Of a stretch of 64,000 nt of DNA, positions 43,920 through 51,509 are shown one piece after another. Every line of letters starts with the position of its first letter. Positions within the stretch are counted from its first letter, which is position 1. The notes beneath the pieces were generated by a model, which was not told the origin of the DNA, made no database searches, and was given only the letters and a program-made list of their open reading frames with translations. The DNA comes from Deinobacterium chartae (GTDB taxonomy: Bacteria; Deinococcota; Deinococci; Deinococcales; Deinococcaceae), in the NCBI RefSeq assembly GCF_014202645.1, contig NZ_JACHHG010000002.1:98180-162179 (forward strand), written 5' to 3'. The position numbers and the translations under genes were made by a program.

Positions 43920-44333
43920 ATGCTGCCCGGTCCTCCCGACCTCGAGCGGCGCGGCCCGTACCCGTGGCAGGACGTAGCAAGCCGCCACGGCGGACGGCGC
44001 GGTATCCGGCGGCTGCCCGACGGTCACCTGAGCCTGCTGCTCGACTACGGCCTCTCGGGCTACCTGAACCGCTGGGAGGGCCAGACCCTGCACTACCTCG
44101 GAGACGGTACGGTGGGCGACCAGGTCATGACGCCCGCCACCCGCCTCGAGTTCGAGGCCCTCGAGGCGGGCACGCCGGCGCGGGTGTGGGAACGCGTGCG
44201 CCCGGGCGAATGGTACGACCTGGGGTTCTTTCGTTTCGTGTCGGTCGAGCGGCGCAAACTGGGCGGACGCACGGTCTTTGATTTCAGCCTCAGGCGGCTG
44301 GGCTTCGACCTCACGCAGCGGCCTCCGGCCTGA
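43920..44333 (+). CDS. Small protein with SRA-like pattern
   Basis: A 137-residue protein following the previous gene by one base. The stretch GYLNRWEGQTLHYLGDGTVGDQVMTPATRLEFEAL, then a Glu/Arg-rich strand pair (VWERVRPGEWYDLGFFRFVSVERR), recalls the YxGEGxxGDxxMxxGN pattern of SRA-like (PUA-superfamily) domains found in McrA-type restriction proteins. No nuclease motif is present. The resemblance is from memory of motif layout, so the call is weak; otherwise it is a hypothetical protein coupled to its large neighbour. Confidence 0.5.
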   Translation: MLPGPPDLERRGPYPWQDVASRHGGRRGIRRLPDGHLSLLLDYGLSGYLNRWEGQTLHYLGDGTVGDQVMTPATRLEFEALEAGTPARVWERVRPGEWYDLGFFRFVSVERRKLGGRTVFDFSLRRLGFDLTQRPPA

Positions 44334-44359
44334 CCGTCGCGCCTCCGTAGCGAGGAATT

Positions 44360-45346
44360 TCAGCCCTCGCGCAGCCAGCGCGCGGCGTCTAGCGCGTGAT
44401 AGGTGAGGATCGCGTCCGCTCCGGCGCGGCGCATGCCGGTCAGCGTTTCGAGCACGATGCGGCGCTCGTCGATGTAGCCCAGGCTGGCAGCCGCCTTGAC
44501 CATGGCGTACTCGCCCGAGACGTTGTACGCCACCAGCGGCAGGTCGAAGCTGTCCCGCATCATCCGCAGCACGTCCAGGTAAGCCAGCGCGGGCTTGACC
44601 ATCAAGAAGTCCGCACCCTGCTCGACATCCAGGCGCGACTCGCGCAGCGCCTCACGGTAGCCGCCCGCCGGGTCCATCTGGTAGGTGGCCTTGTCGCCGC
44701 GGCGCGGGGCCGAGTCGAGCGCGGTGCGAAACGGACCGTAGTAGCCCGAGGCGTACTTGGTCGAGTAGGCCATGATCGCCACCTGCGTGAAGCCCTCGGC
44801 GTCCAGCGCGGCACGGATGGCCCCGACCCGTCCGTCCATCATGTCGCTGGGAGCGATCACATCGGCCCCCGCGCGGGCCTGCGACAGGCTCATGCGCACC
44901 AGCAGCTCGACCGTCTCGTCGTTGAGGATCTCGCCCGAATCGGTGACCAGGCCGTCATGCCCCTCGCTCGAGTAGGGGTCAAGGGCCACGTCGGTCACCA
45001 GCATCATCTCGGGCAGTTCGCGCTTGAAAGCGCGGATGGCCCGCTGAAACAGCCCCTCGTCGTTCCACGACTCGCTGCCCTGTGGGTTCTTGAGCTCGCT
45101 CTCCAAGGCGGGGAACAGCGCCAGGGCGCGAATGCCCAGCTCCGAGGCACGGTGTCCCTCCTCGAGGGCCAAGTCAATCGAGAAGCGGTGAATGCCGGGC
45201 ATCGCCGAGATCGGTTCGCGCCGGCCCTCGCCCTCGAGGACGAACATCGGGTAGATCAGCTGCGAGGGCTGCAAGAAGGTTTCGCGCACCATCGCGCGCA
45301 GCCCGGCCGTGCGGCGCAGGCGTCTGGGGCGTTCGATCAGGTTCAT
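44360..45346 (-). CDS. hemB: Porphobilinogen synthase (delta-aminolevulinic acid dehydratase)
   Basis: Condenses two 5-aminolevulinates to porphobilinogen for heme synthesis. The 328-residue protein has both active-site lysines, in MAYSTKYASGYYGPF and FLMVKPALAYLDV. The metal segment reads DVALDPYSSEGHDG, the Asp-rich form, instead of the Cys-rich zinc form, so the enzyme is probably Mg- or K-dependent. The ATG follows AAGGAAG. Upstream are a stable GGCCCCG/CGGGGCC hairpin (45387-45403) and a palindrome shared with the divergent kinase gene. Confidence 0.94.
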   Translation of the reverse strand: MNLIERPRRLRRTAGLRAMVRETFLQPSQLIYPMFVLEGEGRREPISAMPGIHRFSIDLALEEGHRASELGIRALALFPALESELKNPQGSESWNDEGLFQRAIRAFKRELPEMMLVTDVALDPYSSEGHDGLVTDSGEILNDETVELLVRMSLSQARAGADVIAPSDMMDGRVGAIRAALDAEGFTQVAIMAYSTKYASGYYGPFRTALDSAPRRGDKATYQMDPAGGYREALRESRLDVEQGADFLMVKPALAYLDVLRMMRDSFDLPLVAYNVSGEYAMVKAAASLGYIDERRIVLETLTGMRRAGADAILTYHALDAARWLREG

Positions 45347-45386
45347 GGCACTTCCTTACTGTGAGAGAACGGGAGATTGAACGGCT

Positions 45387-45403
45387 GGCCCCGAAGCGGG
45401 GCC
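45387..45403 (-). repeat. Hairpin in the hemB leader
   Basis: GGCCCCG, AAG, CGGGGCC: a perfect 7-bp GC stem about 40 bases upstream of the hemB start. If within the mRNA leader it could influence hemB expression. Confidence 0.4.
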
Positions 45404-45415
45404 CGGTCAGGCCAA

Positions 45416-45433
45416 TGTAACGCATCCGTTACA
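45416..45433. promoter_or_regulatory. Palindromic operator shared by hemB and kinase gene
   Basis: TGTAACG, CATC, CGTTACA: perfect 7-bp arms around a 4-base centre. The right arm overlaps the kinase -10 box, so a bound protein would block that promoter; it also lies upstream of hemB. The symmetry is that of a dimeric regulator site (TetR, MarR or CRP type not distinguishable). Confidence 0.5.
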
Positions 45434-45435
45434 AT
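45430..45435 (+). promoter_or_regulatory. -10 box of the small kinase gene
   Basis: TACAAT followed by six bases and the GTG start at 45442: leaderless arrangement, overlapping the palindrome. Confidence 0.6.
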
Positions 45436-45441
45436 GGCGGC

Positions 45442-46212
45442 GTGCGTCCCGACCAGCTGCAACTCTCTACCCTGCTGCACGAGGGACCGTTTGTCCGTGT
45501 ACAGCTGGCGCGCTGGCAGGGCCAGCGGGTCGTCGTCAAGTCGCTCAAGGTGGACCAGGGGCCCGCCCGCGAACGCTTCGACCGCGAAGGCGAAATCGCC
45601 GAGCGCCTCGAGCACCCCAACATCGTACGCCTGCTGGCGCGCATGGAGGGCCTGCTGGTTTACGAATACCTCGAAGGGCCCACGCTGCGCCAGCTGCTGT
45701 GGCGCGGCCCGCTGGGCGTCGAGTCCGCGCTGCGCTACGCGCGTGGCATGCTGGCCGGAATCGCCTACGCGCACGCTCAGGGCGTATACCACCTGGACCT
45801 CAAGCCCGAGAACATCGTGATCGAGTCGCGGCGCGGGCAGGTCAAGCTGATCGATTTCGGCGGGGCCAGGGACGTGAGCCTCAGCCGCATCACGCACCTG
45901 GGCCAGCGGCTGGGCACCCCGCACTACATGGCACCCGAGCAGTTCAAGGGGCACCGCGATGACCCGCGCAGCGACCTGTACTCCATTGCCGTCGTCACTT
46001 TCGAAATGGTGGTCGGGCATCCGCCGTTCGAGGATCCGCTGATGTGGCTGCTGGGCCGCAACCTCGAGGGACCGCCCAGGGCTGCCCTCGAACGCATGCC
46101 CCTGCCGCTGCGCCAGTGGGTGGAGTGGGGGCTCGAGCGCGACCTCGAGGAGCGTCCCGCCAGCGCGCTGGCCTACCTGACCGAACTCGAGCACGTGCAA
46201 GAAGAGCTGTAG
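45442..46212 (+). CDS. Small Ser/Thr protein kinase lacking the glycine loop
   Basis: A soluble kinase-fold protein of 256 residues with no membrane or sensor domain. It has Lys33 (VVVKSL), catalytic loop HLDLKPENI (117-125, Leu replacing Arg of HRD), DFG (138-140), APEQF and the SDLYSIAVV helix. The usual GxGxxG loop is absent (LLHEGPFVRVQLAR in its place), so nucleotide binding may be altered although catalytic Asp and Lys remain. Start is a GTG right after a -10 box. It is divergent from hemB and about 55 bases before holA. Confidence 0.85.
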   Translation: MRPDQLQLSTLLHEGPFVRVQLARWQGQRVVVKSLKVDQGPARERFDREGEIAERLEHPNIVRLLARMEGLLVYEYLEGPTLRQLLWRGPLGVESALRYARGMLAGIAYAHAQGVYHLDLKPENIVIESRRGQVKLIDFGGARDVSLSRITHLGQRLGTPHYMAPEQFKGHRDDPRSDLYSIAVVTFEMVVGHPPFEDPLMWLLGRNLEGPPRAALERMPLPLRQWVEWGLERDLEERPASALAYLTELEHVQEEL

Positions 46213-46256
46213 CCCACCGGCGCGAGTGGTGCGGCCCACCGCCCGGCCCCGGGCAG

Positions 46257-46262
46257 TAAACT
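46257..46262 (+). promoter_or_regulatory. -10 box of holA
   Basis: TAAACT, six bases, then the GTG at 46269: leaderless arrangement. Confidence 0.55.
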
Positions 46263-46268
46263 GTTCGG

Positions 46269-47171
46269 GTGATCCTGGCGTTTTCCGGCAACCGCTTTCT
46301 GGCCGAGGAGGCCCTGCGCGACGAGGTGCGAGCGCGCGGCCTCAACCCGCGCGACCTGCCGCAGCTCGGCGGGGACGACCTGACCCTCGAAGCCCTGTTA
46401 CCGCTGCTCCAGGGCTCGCTGTTCGGGCCGAGCAACGTGATCGTGGACCTCGAGGGGCACAAGGGGGCCAAGGAACTGCTCGCCGCAATGGAGGGCGCAG
46501 ACGCCACGCTGTTCGTGCTCGACCCTGCGGCGACCGCCGCCCGCATCAAAATCTACGAGAAGGCCGGACAGCACCGCGCCCTGCCCGCCCCTAGCAAGCC
46601 CGGCGAGGTGGCCGGCTGGGTAGCGACCCGCGCCAAGAGCCGCAAGCTGCAGCTGGACCGCGACGCCGCCCTGCGGCTGGCCGAGATCTTCGGGGGGGAC
46701 CTCGCCTCTATCGCTGCCGAGCTGCTCAAGTTCGAGCTGATCGCCGAGGGCCGGGTGGACGCGGCGATGGTGGACCGCGTGGTGAACCTGCGTCCGCCCG
46801 GAGACTCGTTTGCCCTGCTGGGGGCTGCGACCGCCGGACGCGCTCAGGAGGCCGCCCAGCAGCTCGAGCGGTTGATCGAGGGCGGAGAGGACCCGTTCAA
46901 GCTGATGGGCGCGGTGGTCTGGCAGTACAGCCTGGTGGCGCGCTGCGTGGCGCTGCGCCAGGAAAACCCCGGGGTCAACGAGCACGCGGCGGCCCAGCGC
47001 CTGGGCGTCAAGCCCTACCCGGCCAAGAAAGCCCTCGAGGTGGCCCGCCGCCTGAACGAAGACCGCATTCGTGTCCACTTGGTGCGCATCCTCGAGGCGG
47101 ATCGCGCCATGAAGTCGGGGACGCCGCCGCGCAGCGCCCTCGAGCGGCTGGTCTTGCAGCTCAGTCTGTGA
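46269..47171 (+). CDS. holA: DNA polymerase III delta subunit
   Basis: Clamp-loader subunit that opens the beta clamp during replication. The 300-residue protein follows the HolA plan. The N-terminal mini-AAA domain starts ILAFSGNRFLAEEALRDEV and has LQGSLFGPSNVIVDLEG. A middle domain has LAEIFGGDLASIAAELLKFELIAEG, and the C-terminal collar domain has DPFKLMGAVVWQYSLVARCVALR and the LEADRAMKSGTPPRSALERLVLQL ending. The GTG start fits a leaderless transcript. It overlaps the converging DJ-1-like gene by 11 bases. Confidence 0.92.
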   Translation: MILAFSGNRFLAEEALRDEVRARGLNPRDLPQLGGDDLTLEALLPLLQGSLFGPSNVIVDLEGHKGAKELLAAMEGADATLFVLDPAATAARIKIYEKAGQHRALPAPSKPGEVAGWVATRAKSRKLQLDRDAALRLAEIFGGDLASIAAELLKFELIAEGRVDAAMVDRVVNLRPPGDSFALLGAATAGRAQEAAQQLERLIEGGEDPFKLMGAVVWQYSLVARCVALRQENPGVNEHAAAQRLGVKPYPAKKALEVARRLNEDRIRVHLVRILEADRAMKSGTPPRSALERLVLQLSL

Positions 47172-47772
47172 GCCCCGCCCAGGCGGCCCCGACCGACCGG
47201 GCGACCTCGAGGGCCGCCTCTTCTCCCAGTTGCTGCGCGATCAGGTCGAGCGTGAGCCGCACGCCGGCGAGTCCGGACTGCGCGAAGTGGCGCCCGGGTG
47301 CGTGTACGACCTCGAGGTCGCCGCGCACCTCGGCCGGCTGGTAGCTCCACAGCCGCTCGGCCAGCCCGCCGCGCGCGGTCACCACCTGATCGGCGAGCAA
47401 CCCGGCCTCGCCCAGCAGCAGCGCTCCGCCGCCGATGGCGGCCAAGTCCTTGCCGGCGTGCTGGCTCAGGTAGGCGCGCAGCTGCGGGTCGCGCGCAGCA
47501 CGCTCGGCACCGGACCCGCCGGGCACCACGATCAGCTGCGGGTCCGGCGCGGCGGCCAGCGCGTACTGCGGGGTCAGTACCAGACCGGCCGTGCCCTGCA
47601 CCGACGCGCGGCTGCGGGCCAGCGTGTACACCTCGAGGAGCCGGGGGCCCTGCGGTTCGGTCGTGCGTTCGCCCGCGCGGCCGAACAGACCCAGCAGCGT
47701 ACCCAGGTCGAGTTCGCTAACCCCGGCAAAGACCAGCACGGCCACGTTCAGCGGATAGGCCCGCTCGCTCAC
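47161..47772 (-). CDS. DJ-1/PfpI-like protein without the nucleophile cysteine
   Basis: A 203-residue DJ-1/PfpI-superfamily protein: Rossmann-like start VAVLVFAGVSELDLGTLLGLF, acidic strand end LIVVPGGSG, and the nucleophile elbow region DLAAIGGGALLLGEAGLL. The elbow normally reads CTGALLLAEAG; here Gly stands where the catalytic Cys should be (~residue 114), so a protease, amidase or glyoxalase role is unlikely. It may be a binding or regulatory relative, like the N-terminal part of GlxA-type regulators but with no DNA-binding domain. The upstream small gene overlaps its GTG by four bases. Confidence 0.75.
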   Translation of the reverse strand: MSERAYPLNVAVLVFAGVSELDLGTLLGLFGRAGERTTEPQGPRLLEVYTLARSRASVQGTAGLVLTPQYALAAAPDPQLIVVPGGSGAERAARDPQLRAYLSQHAGKDLAAIGGGALLLGEAGLLADQVVTARGGLAERLWSYQPAEVRGDLEVVHAPGRHFAQSGLAGVRLTLDLIAQQLGEEAALEVARSVGAAWAGLTD

Positions 47773-48002
47773 AGGGCCTCCGCATCGCCCGGACGCACGT
47801 AGGTCAGGCGGTAATTGACCCGGGTCACCGGCGGTGCCAGGTCGCCGCTGCCCAGCGACAGGACCCGGGTGGCCAGCGCATCGAGCAGGTGCTCCTCGAG
47901 GCGTTCCTGACGCGCCAGATACTCCAGGGCCCGCTCGAGCGAATCGAACAGTCGCGGGTGCGTATCAGCGCCCTGATAGAGCGCAATCCAGCGAAACGGC
48001 AT
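47769..48002 (-). CDS. Small hypothetical protein coupled to the DJ-1-like gene
   Basis: A 77-residue soluble protein, not recognised. It starts MPFRWIALYQG, has a Leu/Glu-rich helix pair (SLERALEYLARQERLEEHLL) and ends with a basic strand (VTRVNYRLTYVRPGD). The ATG at 48000-48002 follows CATAAT after six bases; the longer in-frame start 27 codons upstream would run into the MFS gene. Its stop overlaps the next start (GTGA), indicating joint translation. Confidence 0.6.
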   Translation of the reverse strand: MPFRWIALYQGADTHPRLFDSLERALEYLARQERLEEHLLDALATRVLSLGSGDLAPPVTRVNYRLTYVRPGDAEAL

Positions 48003-48060
48003 GCGCCCATTATGGCAAAACTTTGACCGGCCTTCGGCCAGGCCACGCTTCTGGAACTCT

Positions 48061-49407
48061 TCAGGACTTTCCAGCCGACGCACCCGGGCTCTGCTCGTGC
48101 TCCTGACCGTCCGCTTCGATCACGGTTTCCCCGGAAACCTGCCGTGGGCGGGGCAGCCGTCGCCACAGACTCAGGGTGATCGCCAGGCCCATGACGCAGA
48201 TCAGCAGGGTTCCCCAGCGCGGTCCGAAGGGCCCCTCCGAAGAGATCATGAAGCCGACCAGCAAAGCCCCTGCGGGAGCCATGCCCGCCAGCACCACGGT
48301 ATACAGGCTCATCACCCGCCCGCGCAGGCGGTCGGGAACGACCAGTTGCACGCTGCTGTTGGCACTCACCAGGAACGAGAGCATGTAAAAGCCGCACAGC
48401 GCCAGCAGCGCGCTGCCCAGATAAACGCTGGGCACCAGCGCGAAGACCGCCGTGACCAGCGGCAGGATCAGCGCGCCCCGCCGCAGATTGCGCAGCGGGT
48501 TGGGCCGCGAAGCCTGGCGCAGCGCGCCCAGCACCGCACCCGCGCCAAAGAGCGCGTTGATCAGGCCGAAACCGGCCTCGTTCATGCCGTACACCGCGCG
48601 GGCAAAATACGGAATCAGGATATTGAAGTTGATCACCGTGACCGACAGCCCGCCGACCAGCAACATCACGTACAGCACGGCCGGGGTGTTGCGCACGTAG
48701 CGCAGGCCCTCGAGGGTGTCGAGCAGCAGGTTGTGCGGGCGGTTGTCGGGACGGTGCGTGAGCGGCAAGGTGGCCTGAATGGCGATGACCACCAGGTAGG
48801 CGGCCGCGTTGAGGTAAAAGGGAAAAGCGAGGCGCGCGATGTTGTCCGCCTCACCCCCGGCCACCAGCCAGATGCCGATGGGGACGATCAGGCCGAACAG
48901 GGCCTGTCCCACCGTGCGCGAGACGTTGAAGGAGAGCGAGTTGAGGGCCACCGCGTTGGCCAGGCTCTCGCGCGGCACAAAATCGGCGACCATCGACTGG
49001 CGGGCGGGCATGTTGAAGGCGTTGGCCGTACCCGAGATCACGGCCACCACGATCAGCAGGGGCAGCCCGACCACCCCGAAGTGGATGCACAGGCCGAGTG
49101 CCAGCGCGGTGAGCATCAGGACGATCTGGGTCGCCTGCAGCACCCGCTGCTTGGGCAAGATGTCGAGCAGCGCGCCGGCGAACAGCGAGAGCAGCAGACT
49201 GGGCATGAACTGGGCGACGTTAATCCAGCCCAGCGCGGTGGAAGAACCGGTGAGCTCGAGGACCAGATAGGCCTGCGCGGTAGCCTGCATCCAGGTGCAG
49301 GTAAGGCCCAGCAGCTGCGAAAACCAGTACTTACGGAACGAGGGGTACGCGAGGGCGCTGAAGGTGCGCTTTCGCCAGGACCGCCATTTGCCTTGCACGT
49401 TCAGCAT
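48061..49407 (-). CDS. MFS transporter, EntS-like
   Basis: Secondary transporter of 448 residues with about twelve membrane helices. The start YPSFRKYWFSQLLGLTCTWMQATAQAYLVLELTGSSTALG and the AGALLDILPKQRVL loop match the MFS_3/EntS-like branch, which includes enterobactin exporters and many uncharacterised exporters. The C-terminus is a hydrophilic acidic tail (ETVIEADGQEHEQ). TATGAT lies upstream of the ATG. No siderophore genes are nearby, so the substrate is unknown. Confidence 0.82.
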   Translation of the reverse strand: MLNVQGKWRSWRKRTFSALAYPSFRKYWFSQLLGLTCTWMQATAQAYLVLELTGSSTALGWINVAQFMPSLLLSLFAGALLDILPKQRVLQATQIVLMLTALALGLCIHFGVVGLPLLIVVAVISGTANAFNMPARQSMVADFVPRESLANAVALNSLSFNVSRTVGQALFGLIVPIGIWLVAGGEADNIARLAFPFYLNAAAYLVVIAIQATLPLTHRPDNRPHNLLLDTLEGLRYVRNTPAVLYVMLLVGGLSVTVINFNILIPYFARAVYGMNEAGFGLINALFGAGAVLGALRQASRPNPLRNLRRGALILPLVTAVFALVPSVYLGSALLALCGFYMLSFLVSANSSVQLVVPDRLRGRVMSLYTVVLAGMAPAGALLVGFMISSEGPFGPRWGTLLICVMGLAITLSLWRRLPRPRQVSGETVIEADGQEHEQSPGASAGKS

Positions 49408-49563
49408 TCTGGGTTCATCATATGCCCGCCTTTCCAGAAGAACGGCCTAAGCGCATAAGCAAACGTTCACCGGATGAGGAACACTCACGTATCTTCATGT
49501 TTTGAGCGTTCTTGTACCGAGCGGGCACTTTTCGAATTGCTCACGTGCAGATTTTCGTGTGTT

Positions 49564-49601
49564 TTCAGAGAAATTCAGGCTGTGTTCAGGCTTCGTTCAG
49601 G
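49564..49601 (+). repeat. Four phased TTCAGR repeats
   Basis: TTCAGA (49564), TTCAGG (49574), TTCAGG (49585) and TTCAGG (49596) recur every 10-11 bases, one helical turn apart. Tandem phased hexamers are typical binding sites of OmpR/PhoB-type response regulators. They lie about 90 bases upstream of the transposase-fragment start at 49691. Confidence 0.5.
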
Positions 49602-49690
49602 GGCACTCCGGTTTACTGTCTCTCGGAAAACCCGAGCAATCAAGCGCCACCCGACAGAAACCACCCGCATTCCACCTAGGAGGTTCCGCG

Positions 49691-50197
49691 ATGTCCCGTC
49701 CCCTGCTTCAACTGCAGCCCCACCTCACTCACGAAGAACTCACCCAGCGTTACCGCTCGTGCCGCGATCCCAAGGAACGCTCGCGCTGGCACGCCATCTG
49801 GCTGCTCTCCGGTCCCGACGCCCCCGCCCCCAAGGTGGTCGCCCGCCTCACCGGCTACAGCGTCGTCTGGATCCGCCAGCTCATTCACCGCTACAACGAG
49901 CATGGCCCCGAGGGCCTGCAGGACCTGCACCGCAAGCGCCCCGGCGGCAAGCGCCCGATCCTGAACGCCGAGCAGCAGGCCGAACTGGCCGAGGCGCTGC
50001 GCTCGCCCGCCCCGGACGGCGGACCCTGGACCGGCGCCAAAGTGGCCGAGTGGTGCTTTCTGCGCACCGGTCACCGTGCCCACCCGGTGACCGGTTGGAG
50101 TTACATCAAACGCCTCACCGACAGCAAACGGGGGTCTCGGCGCTCGCGGAGGGGGAGGATAGCCGTCAAACGTGCTCCTGCCGGACTGATGCGGTAA
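49691..50197 (+). pseudogene. IS630-type transposase fragment, N-terminal HTH part only
   Basis: An intact frame of 168 codons starts with ATG after AGGAGGT. It encodes the winged-helix N-terminal half of an IS630/Tc1-like transposase: YRSCRDPKERSRWHAIWLLS, VVARLTGYSVVWIRQLIHRY, EGLQDLHRKRPGGKRP and GPWTGAKVAEW. Homology ends at about residue 145 (SYIKRLTDSK); the rest is basic and unrelated, and the catalytic DDE domain is missing. It may still make a DNA-binding protein. A decayed relative lies 2.1 kb downstream in the same orientation. Confidence 0.75.
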
Positions 50198-50269
50198 TCC
50201 TCGGCCCGGGCTTCCTGGGGCCTTGGCATGTTGGCCCGAAACGTCTCTGTAACCCTTTCGGCTTATGCT

Positions 50270-50319
50270 CAAGACCGCGAGATGAATGCCGGGCTCCGCC
50301 TGCTTTCCTCGCGGTCTTG
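50270..50319. repeat. 12-bp inverted repeat upstream of the LysM-NlpC gene
   Basis: CAAGACCGCGAG (50270-50281) and CTCGCGGTCTTG (50308-50319) are exact inverted copies around a 26-base spacer. It could be a terminator without T-run or a relic end of a mobile element. The rest of 50198-50462 holds no recognised gene. Confidence 0.5.
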
Positions 50320-50462
50320 CACGTCTTTTGGCCTGCTTGCGCAACCTTCGCGCAGGGTTTTCCGGCGGCTTCTGCCCGGAGCATTCACCCGGTGTCCTGC
50401 GTCACTCTGTTAAACTGGCAGCACAACTCAGCCTCATGCTCCTCGCCCAGGGTGAAAAAGAC

Positions 50463-51509
50463 ATGCCGCGTCAAGCTTTACGAATAGGACTTATTTGCGC
50501 TACCGCGCTCTCCGCATCGCTGGCCTCGGCTTCGACCTACACGGTACAGCGCGGCGATACCGCCTACGGCATCGCCCGCCGCCTGGGTGTCCCCCTCGAG
50601 GCACTGCTGCACGCAAACAATCTCGCTGGCCCTGACCTGAAGGCCGGTCAGGTGCTGCAGCTCCCGACATCGAACCGGTCCCCTTCTCTGCCGCCAGCGG
50701 TACCGGGCATTCCAACCCCCGACATCCGTATCGTGAACCTGGCACCGCTGCCCGCCGGAGCCGCGCCGACGGCCACCCTCAAGCCGGCTACGCCCGCGGC
50801 GCCCGCCACAGCCCCCGCGGCACCCCTCGGGGCCGCAGCGGTTGCGGGCACCGCCCGTGGTTCGATCATCCTGACCCCGGCGGTCCCTGCCCCAGCACTT
50901 CCCGCTGCCCCTACGCCCGCCAGCAGCTACAACTACGTAGTCCAGCCGGGCGAAACGCTCTTTGGCCTGGCCCGGCGCTTCGGGATCAGCCAGGCCGCGC
51001 TGCAGGAGGCCAACGGCCTGCATTCGGACACCCTGCGCGCCGGGCAGGTTCTACGCGTCCCGACCACGGTTCCGCCCGTTTTGGAAACTCCGGAGGTTCC
51101 GCCCTCGCTGCTGCAAGACGGCAGCAACTGGCAGCAGGTCGCCCTCAGCTACCTGGGCGTTCCGTACGTTTACGGCGGAAACACCCGTGCTGGCTTGGAC
51201 TGCAGCGCCTTTACCCTCGAGGTGATGCGCAGCGCCGGGGTAACCCTGCCGCGCCGCAGCGCGGATCAGTACGCGGTGGGCCTCGAGGTAAGCTTCGAGG
51301 CCCTGCAGCCGGGGGATCTGGTGTTCTTTGACACGACCGGAGCCGGGGTGTCGCACGTGGGAGTGTATCTGGGCGACATGACCTTTGTGCATGCCAACGC
51401 GTACCTCGAGCGGGTCAGCGTGGACCGGCTCGACTCGGCCTATTACCGCAAGCATTATGTAGGTGCGCGGCGAGTGCTGTCACAACCGGTCACGGCAAAA
51501 CACCCTTAG
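50463..51509 (+). CDS. Secreted LysM-NlpC/P60 peptidoglycan endopeptidase
   Basis: Cell-wall hydrolase that likely cuts stem-peptide bonds. The 348-residue protein has a signal peptide (1-23, ending SASA) and LysM repeat 1 (YTVQRGDTAYGIARRLG to GQVLQLP, ~25-70). A Pro/Ala-rich linker follows, then LysM repeat 2 (YVVQPGETLFGLARRFG to GQVLRVP, ~158-202) and NlpC/P60 (~220-340) with catalytic Cys in GLDCSAF, His in GVSHVGVYLGD and a third polar residue in FVHANAY. ATG at 50463 has AGGGTGA upstream; an in-frame ATG at 50436 is possible. It is bracketed by two transposase fragments. Confidence 0.88.
   Translation: MPRQALRIGLICATALSASLASASTYTVQRGDTAYGIARRLGVPLEALLHANNLAGPDLKAGQVLQLPTSNRSPSLPPAVPGIPTPDIRIVNLAPLPAGAAPTATLKPATPAAPATAPAAPLGAAAVAGTARGSIILTPAVPAPALPAAPTPASSYNYVVQPGETLFGLARRFGISQAALQEANGLHSDTLRAGQVLRVPTTVPPVLETPEVPPSLLQDGSNWQQVALSYLGVPYVYGGNTRAGLDCSAFTLEVMRSAGVTLPRRSADQYAVGLEVSFEALQPGDLVFFDTTGAGVSHVGVYLGDMTFVHANAYLERVSVDRLDSAYYRKHYVGARRVLSQPVTAKHP

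Noticed and set aside
48001..49458. 485-codon plus-strand frame
   Set aside because: Antisense to an MFS transporter with clear membrane helices; product is Q/H/R-rich without domains.
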